Of a stretch of 12,008 nt of DNA, positions 1-5,638 are shown one piece after another. Under the pieces are notes generated by a model, which was not told the DNA's origin, ran no database searches, and was given only the letters and a program-made list of their open reading frames with translations. Numbering within the stretch: the first letter of the stretch is position 1; every line of letters begins with the position of its first letter. A program made the translations under genes and the position numbers. This DNA is from Thermotogaceae bacterium (GTDB taxonomy: Bacteria > Thermotogota > Thermotogae > B21-G9 > HyVt-16), in NCBI GenBank assembly GCA_011043375.1, contig DQYP01000298.1, positions 1 to 12,008 of the forward strand. Direction: 5' to 3'.

Positions 1-88
1 GATATTTTTCTTGTTTTTATCATTCCGAGGATATCTCTTTTGTTTTTATCATTCCGAGGATATTTCTTTTATTTTTTGTCATTCCGAG
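1..88. repeat. Three tandem ~29-bp AT-rich units ending in ATTCCGAG
   Basis: Three consecutive units of 29, 29 and 30 bp (1-29, 30-58, 59-88) each run from GATAT through a T-rich stretch to TCATTCCGAG or GTCATTCCGAG. The units abut directly with no unique spacer between them. Each ends with the first bases of the palindromic element that is complete only in the third copy (78-110), so the first two look like truncated copies of that element. No coding potential was seen here. Confidence 0.75.
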
Positions 89-110
89 GAACGATAGTGA
101 CGAGGAATCT
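78..110. repeat. REP-like palindromic element
   Basis: The sequence begins GTCATTCCGAGGAACG and ends GTGACGAGGAATCT. ATTCC (81-85) pairs with GGAAT (104-108), and CGAGGAA occurs twice (85-91 and 101-107). TTCCGAGGAA (82-91) is itself a palindrome around GA. From memory, elements of this consensus are dispersed in intergenic DNA of many thermophilic and other bacteria; that is recall, not a search. It may be a non-autonomous repeat or part of the 3' UTR of a gene lying to the left of the window. Confidence 0.6.
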
Positions 111-139
111 TATCCTAACAAGCAATAAATTTTTTATAT

Positions 140-171
140 CAATACTCTTTCCTAACAGGATTAAAGTATTG
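140..171. other. Imperfect hairpin upstream of degV
   Basis: CAATACT (140-146) is exactly complementary to AGTATTG (165-171), and TCCT (150-153) pairs with AGGA (157-160) around an AAC loop. Together these make a two-part stem. It is not followed by a U tract, so it is not an obvious terminator. A weaker CCTC/GAGG pairing (181-184 with 200-203) is followed by five T and could end an upstream transcript inefficiently. Confidence 0.35.
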
Positions 172-251
172 TGGGGGTGTCCTCTATTTAAAGAATAATG
201 AGGTTTTTGATAAATTTCAATACTTTTAGTTAACAAAATCTGATTTATAGT

Positions 252-259
252 GGGAGGGG
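252..259 (+). promoter_or_regulatory. Ribosome binding site that fixes the degV start
   Basis: GGGAGGGG lies five bases upstream of ATG 265. It overlaps the alternative upstream GTG at 250-252, so it can only serve the ATG. Confidence 0.7.
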
Positions 260-264
260 ATAGC

Positions 265-1125
265 ATGGGTATTGGTATAGTCGTTGATTCTGGTTGTGAT
301 GTTCCCGTTGATGTAGTTAAAAAATATGATATTAAAGTAGTACCTCTTAGGATAATAATAAACGGCAAGGAATACGAAGAAGGAGAAATATCAGAGGATT
401 TTCTTTTCGAGCACATAGATGAAGAAGTCAAAACATCTCTTCCAATTTCAGATAGAATAATAAATACGTTCAAAGAACTTTTAAAACAGGGAAAGAACGA
501 AATAATAACTCTCAACCTATCAAGTGGGTTAAGTGGGACTTTCAATCTTTTTAAAATGATCTCAAAGGATTTCATGAACGAAAATAAAGATGTAAAAATA
601 ATCAACATAGATACACTGAACATCTCGATAGGTTCTGGATTGGTCGTTCTTAAAACAGCTGAATATATTGAAGAAGGTAAAAAAATCGATGAAATAGCAA
701 AACTCATCGAAAAAGATGTAAAGAAATCGAAAGTGTTTTTTGTGATTCCTACCCTTAAATATTTGGTTAAAGGTGGGAGAATAGGCAAAGTTTCTGCCAC
801 GATCGGTGAGTTTCTCAAAGTAAAACCCATAATCTCCGCCAATGAAGAAGGAATATATTATACAGTTTGCAAAGCACGGGGACTAAATAAAGCGTTCAAA
901 AAGGTATTTGAAGAATTCTCAAGGTTTGTGGGCGAGAAAAAATTTTTAGCAGGCGTTTACATCAGTGGCAGTGAAAAAAGAATCAAAGATGTCCAAGATG
1001 AGTTCAAAGAAAGAATAGAAAAGATGAAAAATTCTCAAAGAGTCTTCGAAGGAAAAATATCAAGTACATTGGCTGTGCATACTGGTCCCGGTCTATTAGG
1101 AATAGGTGCATTGATCTTGGATTAA
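265..1125 (+). CDS. degV: DegV family fatty-acid-binding protein (FakB-like)
   Basis: DegV/FakB proteins bind a fatty acid and, with the kinase FakA, present it for phosphorylation so that exogenous fatty acids can enter phospholipid synthesis. The 286-residue product is the usual length. The N-terminal DSGCDVP corresponds to the family DSxxDLP motif. LSSGLSGTF carries the serine that holds the acyl carboxylate. VKGGRIGKVSATIG matches the conserved GRI segment before the second domain, and HTGPGLLGIGAL near the C-terminus is the conserved HxGPG motif. ATG 265 is preferred over the in-frame GTG at 250 because GGGAGGGG (252-259) lies five bases upstream of it and would overlap the GTG. It appears to be monocistronic, with no strong promoter and no hairpin terminator after the stop. 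The lipid specificity and kinase partner cannot be read from this window. Confidence 0.93.
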   Translation: MGIGIVVDSGCDVPVDVVKKYDIKVVPLRIIINGKEYEEGEISEDFLFEHIDEEVKTSLPISDRIINTFKELLKQGKNEIITLNLSSGLSGTFNLFKMISKDFMNENKDVKIINIDTLNISIGSGLVVLKTAEYIEEGKKIDEIAKLIEKDVKKSKVFFVIPTLKYLVKGGRIGKVSATIGEFLKVKPIISANEEGIYYTVCKARGLNKAFKKVFEEFSRFVGEKKFLAGVYISGSEKRIKDVQDEFKERIEKMKNSQRVFEGKISSTLAVHTGPGLLGIGALILD

Positions 1126-1251
1126 TCCCCTTTTTGTTGTTTTACCTTTTCAACTTTTTGTTTTTTGTCGATATTAAACACTTCAAAATTTTTAAAGGGA
1201 TTGAGATGTTCACTCCTATAACAGAACCCAAATGGCGGAGGGATTCTTCTC

Positions 1252-2856
1252 ATGATAAAGATATTGACCTTTCTCGGTACGATGAGATACCAGGAAAACA
1301 ATATTCATATTGACGATTTTTGTATGTTCCATCGTATTTTTCCAGTAGCCTTAACAAAATATTACCTAAAATCTGTGTCGAAAAAATCTTTAAAGTTGAT
1401 TTTCTTTCTTACTCATGAAGCGAAAACCCATGACAATTGGCTCAAGTACACAAGACCAGATTTGGAACGTATTAAAGTGAACTACGATATTGTAGGTATC
1501 ACTGCAGACATGGAACCGATAGAGTTAGTGAAAAAGATGCTTGATGTAGTAAAAGAAGGGGATGAAGTTATCCTCGATACAACACATTCTTTCAGAAACA
1601 TTCCCATAACTGCTTCTATAATATCCCTTTATTTGAGAGAGGTGAAGAATGCTAAAGTAAGAATTTTGTACGGTTGGTATGATAGAGAATTGAATGCCAC
1701 AAAAGCTTTCGATATGACCAATATTGTGGAAATGGCTGATTGGCTCTATGCTGCAAGACTTTTCAGAGAATATGGTTACAGCAAACCGCTGGGAGAACTT
1801 GTGAAAAATAGAAACATTTCGCTTTATAAAAATAAAGACATCCAGGAAAAGCCTAAGAAACTTGGCAGTCTTCAAGATGCTCTTCGGGATCTCTCCGATG
1901 CCTTGAGACTTGGATCCATAAAATCTATAAGGAAGAGTGTAAGAAAGCTTTTGAGACTTCTTGAAGATCCTAAAGGTCTTGCCATGAAGGACCTTGAAAA
2001 GTTTACACCAGAATTGTATCCTTTGATTCCTTCCATGGTTGAAAAATACAAGAAACTCGACACTGAAAAAGAATCGATTGAGCTGGACGAAAAAGAACTG
2101 GAAGCAGAAAGAGAGCTTTTGAAGTTTTATCTGGATACTGAAGATCTCGGTATGGCATTGAGGCTTGCAAGAGAGTATATAGTAAATGTCACACTGTACA
2201 AACAAGGTCAAAGATCAGAAGTACTGAACAGAAAGATAAGAGAATCAGTTATATTTCCTGAAGAAAATCTTATAAGGGAAGCAAGGAACCACGTGGCCCA
2301 TTTTGGTTTCAATAAAGATGAATTGCCATCATCTAAAAAAACAAGAGAACATCTGAGAGGGCTTTTAGAAAGATCTCTTGATGAGCTGTTTGAAACTCAT
2401 CAGAAAGTCAATATCAATTCTGTGAAAGCCGTTTTTTCTCCTCTCGGTACGTCCAAAGGAGCGTTGTTTACAGTCTTAAAACATTTTAATCCTGATGTAT
2501 TGGTCGTGATTACATCAAAGCAGGCGGCAGAAAATGTTGATGAAATAATCGAAAAAGCAAATTTTAAAGGTAAACACTATGTGGTATTGGTCAATGATCC
2601 ATTCACAGGGGTAGATGAAATCGATAAGGTAACCGAAGAAATACGAAAATACCTTGAGGACAACAATGTCAAAGATATTGTAGTGAACTTAACAGGAGGA
2701 ACCTCTCTTTTGGGATACATTGCAGAACTTGTGAAAGAAAAGATAAGGTATGGGAGAAGGATTACTACAGTCTTAGCAGTGGATAGAAGACCTTACGAAG
2801 AACAGAAGGAAAATCCTTACATAGTAGGTGAGATTCTCGAATTACCACGGGAGTGA
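1252..2856 (+). CDS. CARF-HEPN-CARF protein, Csx1/TM1812-type cyclic-oligoadenylate effector
   Basis: Type III CRISPR ancillary RNases sense cyclic oligoadenylate with a CARF domain and cut RNA with a HEPN domain. The first ~180 residues look like the TM1812 (csx2) CARF domain: a first strand ending FLGT (residues 7-10) and the diagnostic LDTTHSFRNIP block (about 108-118). A helical region follows, with HEPN motif RNHVAH (RxxxxH, 345-350). Residues ~388-534 form another Rossmann-like unit: FSPLGTSKGAL (395-405), a strand LVVITS, then VVNLTGGTSLLGY (477-489), whose NLTGGT resembles the ligand-loop motif of Csm6/Can2-type CARF domains. The protein is therefore longer than a plain Csx1 (roughly 400-480 residues). 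The start is set by GGAGGG at 1237-1242, nine bases before ATG. It stands alone between degV and a MATE pump with no array or cas genes in view. The effector class is well supported; the second CARF assignment is by motif only. Confidence 0.85.
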   Translation: MIKILTFLGTMRYQENNIHIDDFCMFHRIFPVALTKYYLKSVSKKSLKLIFFLTHEAKTHDNWLKYTRPDLERIKVNYDIVGITADMEPIELVKKMLDVVKEGDEVILDTTHSFRNIPITASIISLYLREVKNAKVRILYGWYDRELNATKAFDMTNIVEMADWLYAARLFREYGYSKPLGELVKNRNISLYKNKDIQEKPKKLGSLQDALRDLSDALRLGSIKSIRKSVRKLLRLLEDPKGLAMKDLEKFTPELYPLIPSMVEKYKKLDTEKESIELDEKELEAERELLKFYLDTEDLGMALRLAREYIVNVTLYKQGQRSEVLNRKIRESVIFPEENLIREARNHVAHFGFNKDELPSSKKTREHLRGLLERSLDELFETHQKVNINSVKAVFSPLGTSKGALFTVLKHFNPDVLVVITSKQAAENVDEIIEKANFKGKHYVVLVNDPFTGVDEIDKVTEEIRKYLEDNNVKDIVVNLTGGTSLLGYIAELVKEKIRYGRRITTVLAVDRRPYEEQKENPYIVGEILELPRE

Positions 2857-2904
2857 GGTAATAGAATTTTTACTTGCTAACTAAAACAAAACTTTTTTCG
2901 ATAT

Positions 2905-2931
2905 CGCCGATAAGTTCGTTAATTGTTGGCG
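2905..2931. other. Nine-pair hairpin downstream of the CARF gene
   Basis: CGCCGATAA (2905-2913) can pair over all nine positions with TTGTTGGCG (2923-2931) if G-U wobbles are allowed, with a nine-base loop. No T tract follows on the plus strand and only A-rich sequence follows on the minus strand, so it is not a standard terminator. The rest of the 2857-3125 gap holds the short ORF at 2972-3076 and the probable MATE promoter. Confidence 0.3.
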
Positions 2932-2971
2932 GTGTTTGACAGTTCTTGGAATTTCATCGACAACATAAGAA

Positions 2972-3076
2972 GTGGGGTTGGTATCTATTCACGCGGGTAA
3001 AGTTTTAGAATTTGTTGAAGAACCAATTACAGATCTTAAAAATCTTTCAAAACCAATCAAAAAGTTATATAATTAA
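2972..3076 (+). pseudogene. 34-codon ORF, possible remnant of a lost gene's 3' end
   Basis: GTG 2972 opens a frame of 34 codons ending at TAA 3074-3076. An in-frame stop lies just upstream (TAA 2966-2968). The composition is protein-like (…GKVLEFVEEPITDLKNL… then …KPIKKLYN), with no stop in the second half despite the AT-rich sequence. There is no good ribosome binding site. I do not recognise the family. It could be the tail of a deleted gene or a chance reading frame. Confidence 0.3.
3045..3073 (+). promoter_or_regulatory. Possible promoter of the MATE gene
   Basis: A perfect TATAAT (3068-3073) lies 52 bases upstream of ATG 3126. The best -35 at 17-bp spacing is TTTCAA (3045-3050), a weak match. 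The -10 box overlaps the last codons of the small ORF at 2972-3076. Confidence 0.4.
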
Positions 3077-3125
3077 TTGCGTAAATTAGTATCCTTCCCA
3101 AACATTTCCGCAAGGAGGACTTTCA

Positions 3126-4517
3126 ATGGAGCGTCAAACCAAAGGTGTTCAACTTTTACGCGGTGATCCAAAAAAGGCAATAATGAGGTTATCATTTCCA
3201 ATGATGGCGGCTATGTTTGTGCAAGCATTATATAACCTTGTAGATAGTATATGGATTGCTGGACTTGGCCCACAGGCATTGGCTGCGATTGGAATTTTCT
3301 TTCCAATTTTCATGATAATTCTGGCATTTTCAGGTGGAGTAGGCGTTGGTGCGAGTTCTGTGATTTCGAGAAAGATAGGAGAAAAGAACAAAGAAGAAGC
3401 TGACAGCGCTGCGGTTCATTCAATCATTCTCGCGATTTCCTTTGGTGTTATAGCGACTATCGGAGTTTCGCCGATTATTGGATCCATTCTCAAACTAACG
3501 GGTGCCACCAACGAAACCCTTGCCCTCTCCGTGAATTATTCTAAAGTACTTCTTTCGGCTATAACACTTTTAATGTTCAATAATGTAGCAAACGGTGTTT
3601 TGAGGGGCGAAGGTGATACCAAGAAATCGATGTATGCTATAACCCTTGGCTCTATCTTGAATATATTTCTCGATCCAGTGTTTATATATGTTTTTAAACT
3701 CGGAATAAAAGGAGCAGCATATGCAACTGTTTTATCAATAGCCGCTTCTACAGTTCTGATAATTTATTGGTTGTTTGTAAAGAAAAACACCTATGTCTCC
3801 ATCCGATTTAAAGCTTTCAGACTTAATATCCAGATACTTTGGGATATATTGAAAGTTGGCATCCCCGCTTCTTTTGCACAAATAATTATGTCTATGTCGG
3901 TATTTGTATTGAATGTTTTTGTTGTAAAAGCAGGTGGAGATACGGGCGTGGCAATTTTCACAAGCGCGTGGAGGATTATAAATTTCGGAACAATACCACT
4001 TATAGGCATATCCATGGCAGTAACCTCTGTGACTGGTGCTGCTTTTGGAGAAAGAAATGCCGTAAAACTACAAAGTGGCTATCTTTTTTCGGTAAAGTTT
4101 GGCCTCTTGATAGGTTTAAGTGTGATGACAGTAATACTGCTTTTTGCTTCAAAAATAGCCTTCATTTTTACTTATTCAGAGCAGGGAAGTCTGATGTTTA
4201 AAGATCTTGTAGAAGCATTGAAGATCTTGAGTTTCTTCATTCCTACTGTTCCATTTGGAATGTTTACTTCTGCTATGTTTCAAGGTATAGGGCATGGTAT
4301 GAAAAGTCTGGCGGTTTCCATACTGAGAACTATTGTACTCCACGTTTTCTTTTCCTGGTTTTTTGTATTTGTTTTGAACCTTGGCTTAAAAGGTGTTTGG
4401 TGGGGAATGGTCGCAGGAAACGTCACCGCAGAGACCGTCACTTTTATTTGGGGGTTGATGGTTTCCAAGAAGTTGAAAAAAGAATTTGAAATGAAACTTC
4501 TGAGTGAAGAGAGTTGA
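3126..4517 (+). CDS. MATE family multidrug/organic-cation antiporter
   Basis: MATE proteins export drugs, organic cations or metabolites across the cytoplasmic membrane in exchange for H+ or Na+. The 463-residue product is a typical family length and is hydrophobic throughout, with about twelve membrane segments in two similar halves. Conserved features in order are: GDPKKAIMRLSFPMM at the start of helix 1, YNLVDSIWIAGLGPQALAAIG across helices 1-2, GVGVGASSVISRKIG in helix 3, GVLRGEGDTKK after helix 5, and the family hallmark NIFLDPVFIY. The second half repeats the plan (GIPASFAQIIMS, FQGIGHGMKS). AAGGAGG at 3112-3118 precedes ATG 3126 by seven bases. It appears to be a single-gene unit; no terminator hairpin follows. 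The substrate cannot be inferred. The best guess is the MepA/DinF-like branch common in Firmicutes and Thermotogota. Confidence 0.95.
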   Translation: MERQTKGVQLLRGDPKKAIMRLSFPMMAAMFVQALYNLVDSIWIAGLGPQALAAIGIFFPIFMIILAFSGGVGVGASSVISRKIGEKNKEEADSAAVHSIILAISFGVIATIGVSPIIGSILKLTGATNETLALSVNYSKVLLSAITLLMFNNVANGVLRGEGDTKKSMYAITLGSILNIFLDPVFIYVFKLGIKGAAYATVLSIAASTVLIIYWLFVKKNTYVSIRFKAFRLNIQILWDILKVGIPASFAQIIMSMSVFVLNVFVVKAGGDTGVAIFTSAWRIINFGTIPLIGISMAVTSVTGAAFGERNAVKLQSGYLFSVKFGLLIGLSVMTVILLFASKIAFIFTYSEQGSLMFKDLVEALKILSFFIPTVPFGMFTSAMFQGIGHGMKSLAVSILRTIVLHVFFSWFFVFVLNLGLKGVWWGMVAGNVTAETVTFIWGLMVSKKLKKEFEMKLLSEES

Positions 4518-4541
4518 CCAGCAAAATACTCTAAATCCCAC

Positions 4542-4966
4542 TTAGAAGAATGAATGACATATATTAGAAAAAGATTTCAAAAAGACATGCAGTATAGCAT
4601 GATGGTTTCTTTTTGTGCCTTTCACATATGTATAAGTACCAATATACTTTTCATTAAGAGTAGATTTTGAAAATGTATTTCCTCGCCGTGTTACTATTCC
4701 CCACCCGTTTAATTTATCAATAATATAATTCAAAGGTTTCCCTCCCGCGCAGCAAATTTCATTTTTCTTTTCGTTTCCTCCGAAATATATCTACGCTGCA
4801 TTTCATATACTCCGAAAAGCATCCAGCGAGCAAACCAACTTGCAGGAGTAGAGGTGCCAAGAGGTTCTAAAACGGCATAGACAATAACACCTTCTTTCAC
4901 CTCCGTATTGCCATTTGGTATTTTTAGAGTGGAAAGATTTTGAAAAAGCAGATGTAGAGTTTGAAT
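4542..4966 (-). pseudogene. Frameshifted serine recombinase remnant
   Basis: Read on the minus strand, two adjacent frames carry pieces of a resolvase/invertase-type serine recombinase. The upstream piece (4966 down to the TGA at 4730-4732) includes GTSTPASWFARWM and EMQRRYISEETKRKMKFA. These match the family pattern of a TSTPAG-like turn followed by a long helix with a (F/Q)R-(L/Y)IS-xxT-(K/R) motif at the end of the catalytic domain. The downstream piece (4757 to 4542, no ATG) reads LNGWGIVTRRGNTFSKSTL then NEKYIGTYTYVKG, matching the Recombinase domain (pfam07508) that follows. The frames overlap near 4730-4757, and about five residues normally found between STL and NEKYIG are missing. The catalytic serine region is absent. 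It cannot make an active enzyme and marks a past mobile element. Confidence 0.7.
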
Positions 4967-5001
4967 TCACTTCGGGGATGATTTGGAAGACAAATTCATG
5001 A

Positions 5002-5097
5002 AACCAGATCGCCCAAAAGATGGGGATATCACGTGAAGCCGTCCGTGATTATGTAAATCGTGCATTGGAGAAAATATTTCACGAAATATTCACTTGA
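5002..5097 (+). pseudogene. HTH-containing gene remnant
   Basis: After an in-frame TGA (4999-5001) the plus strand reads 31 open codons to TGA 5095-5097. They contain QIAQKMGISREAVRDYVNRA, which resembles a helix-turn-helix of the sigma-70 region 4 or RinA type (…A..+GISREAVR…ALEKI). No start codon or ribosome binding site suits it. The 60-odd bases upstream are open in two frames, suggesting decay by stop codon or frameshift. The assignment rests on one short motif. Confidence 0.35.
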
Positions 5098-5122
5098 TTT
5101 GCCTCACACTTTGTGGTATAAT
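5094..5122 (+). promoter_or_regulatory. Strong promoter P1
   Basis: TTGATT (5094-5099), a 17-bp spacer ending in TGG, and TATAAT (5117-5122). The TGn before the -10 box makes it an extended -10 promoter as well. The last bases of the spacer and the -10 box (TGTGGTATAAT) are identical to those of the tRNA-Glu promoter in this window. Transcription would start near 5129 and meet a terminator within about 45 bases. Confidence 0.65.
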
Positions 5123-5148
5123 ATATATGCAATTGAATATTCTACGAC

Positions 5149-5177
5149 ACCGGGCGAAAAAGTCCGGTTTTTGTTTT
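5149..5177 (+). terminator. Intrinsic terminator just downstream of P1
   Basis: ACCGGGC (5149-5155) pairs with GTCCGGT (5162-5168) over seven positions (one G-U) around a GAAAAA loop, and TTTTGTTTT follows (5169-5177). Its position makes it either the end of a ~45-nt RNA from P1, an attenuator, or the terminator of the decayed upstream gene. Confidence 0.75.
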
Positions 5178-5199
5178 ATATACTCCTCTTAAAATATGG

Positions 5200-5228
5200 T
5201 TGACAAAATGTCAGACGTATGATATTAT
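5200..5228 (+). promoter_or_regulatory. Near-consensus promoter P2 of the two-gene operon
   Basis: TTGACA (5200-5205), a 17-bp spacer ending in TGA (extended -10), and TATTAT (5223-5228). The expected start is about 5235, which puts repeat element A (5236-5248) at the very 5' end of the mRNA. The promoter drives the genes at 5281 and 5639 and ends at the terminator 6225-6248. Confidence 0.85.
5201..5213. promoter_or_regulatory. Candidate operator overlapping the -35 box of P2
   Basis: TGACA-AAA-TGTCA is a perfect 5-bp inverted repeat lying on the -35 hexamer, with a looser palindrome GATATTATAGTATC (5221-5234) over the -10. The second gene of the operon encodes a ribbon-helix-helix protein, a class that commonly represses its own promoter at short palindromes, so autorepression here is a reasonable inference. 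Confidence 0.4.
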
Positions 5229-5235
5229 AGTATCG

Positions 5236-5248
5236 AACAGCGGGGAGG
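5236..5248 (+). repeat. Repeat element A (leader arm of 13-bp inverted repeat)
   Basis: AACAGCGGGGAGG is perfectly complementary to A' at 5603-5615. It would form the first nucleotides of the operon mRNA and contains a GGGGAGG Shine-Dalgarno-like core. That core is too far from GTG 5281 to serve it. Confidence 0.85.
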
Positions 5249-5266
5249 TCTTTGAAAAATTATAAA

Positions 5267-5293
5267 GGGGGTTAATATTAGTGAGACTGGATC
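5267..5293 (+). repeat. Repeat element B (covers SD and GTG of the first gene)
   Basis: GGGGGTTAA (5267-5275), four bases TATT, then AGTGAGACTGGATC (5280-5293). Both blocks are perfectly complementary to B' at 6197-6223; only the four bases between them differ. The element contains the Shine-Dalgarno sequence, the GTG start and the first four codons of the gene at 5281. Confidence 0.9.
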
Positions 5294-5595
5294 TGTATGC
5301 TGGTCTTGCTGATAGGAATGGAAATGTTTTTGGAAAGAATGAGAGATTCAAAGCATTTTTAGATGATCTTACGGAATTAACAGGTGGCCTAAGTGTTATG
5401 GATCAAATTGGCAGGTATAAAAACCGCGAAGGGAAAATAATTGAAGAACCTTCGGTAGTGATAACCATATTTGGTATTAACGAAGATCAATTATCCGCGG
5501 TGAAAGAGATTGTAAGGAATTTTTTGAAAGAAACGGATCAAGAAAGTGCAGTCCTTGTTAGGGATTTGGTAAATCCAGAATTTATTGAAGTTTAA
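5281..5595 (+). CDS. Small soluble protein, DUF3574-like (tentative)
   Basis: This is a 104-residue acidic soluble protein with no signal peptide or membrane segment. Residues 1-8 (MRLDLYAG), TGGLSVMDQIGRYKNREGKI (34-53), the following EEPSVVITIF strand and the later QESAVLV follow the layout I remember for DUF3574 (ELYFG…F..FL..…GLTV.D..GQW…G.I..E.S…QES.L.V). The match is from memory and of moderate strength, and no biochemical role is known to me. GTG 5281 is preceded by AAGGGGG (5265-5271). It is the first gene of a P2-driven operon with a ribbon-helix-helix gene 43 bases downstream. Its start region lies inside inverted-repeat element B, so translation may be controlled by pairing with the operon's 3' end. 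The position inside a prophage-like remnant suggests a phage accessory gene. Confidence 0.7.
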   Translation: MRLDLYAGLADRNGNVFGKNERFKAFLDDLTELTGGLSVMDQIGRYKNREGKIIEEPSVVITIFGINEDQLSAVKEIVRNFLKETDQESAVLVRDLVNPEFIEV

Positions 5596-5601
5596 TAAAA
5601 G

Positions 5602-5632
5602 CCCTCCCCGCTGTTTATTCAAAAAGGGAGGG
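5602..5632 (+). promoter_or_regulatory. Hairpin masking the SD of the ribbon-helix-helix gene
   Basis: CCCTCCC (5602-5608) and GGGAGGG (5626-5632) form a 7-bp GC-rich stem with a 17-base loop. The right arm is the Shine-Dalgarno sequence for ATG 5639. Pairing of 5603-5615 with the leader element A would break this hairpin and expose the site. Confidence 0.55.
5603..5615 (+). repeat. Repeat element A' (intercistronic arm)
   Basis: CCTCCCCGCTGTT is the exact reverse complement of A (5236-5248) and begins seven bases after the stop of the first gene. Overlapping it, CCCTCCC (5602-5608) is also complementary to GGGAGGG (5626-5632), the Shine-Dalgarno region of the next gene. A' therefore has two mutually exclusive partners. 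Confidence 0.85.
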
Positions 5633-5638
5633 GTGAAG

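Noticed and set aside
1..88. Regular 29-bp repeats as a CRISPR array
   Set aside because: The units abut without unique spacers, differ from one another and are low-complexity T-rich sequence.
69..842. Long minus-strand ORF opposite degV
   Set aside because: It is antisense to a clearly recognised gene, has no ribosome binding site, and its composition reflects the opposite strand's codon bias.
1525..2211. Long minus-strand ORF opposite the CARF gene
   Set aside because: It is Phe/Cys/Ser-rich, antisense to a motif-supported gene and matches no family I recognise.
2905..2931. Hairpin as terminator of the CARF gene
   Set aside because: Several pairs are G-U and no U tract follows on either strand.
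5252..5275. Leader peptide M-K-N-Y-K-G-G starting at TTG after GGGGAGG
   Set aside because: The spacing to the SD is only three bases and the seven codons carry no attenuation logic. Chance is more likely, though it would place ribosomes across elements A and B.
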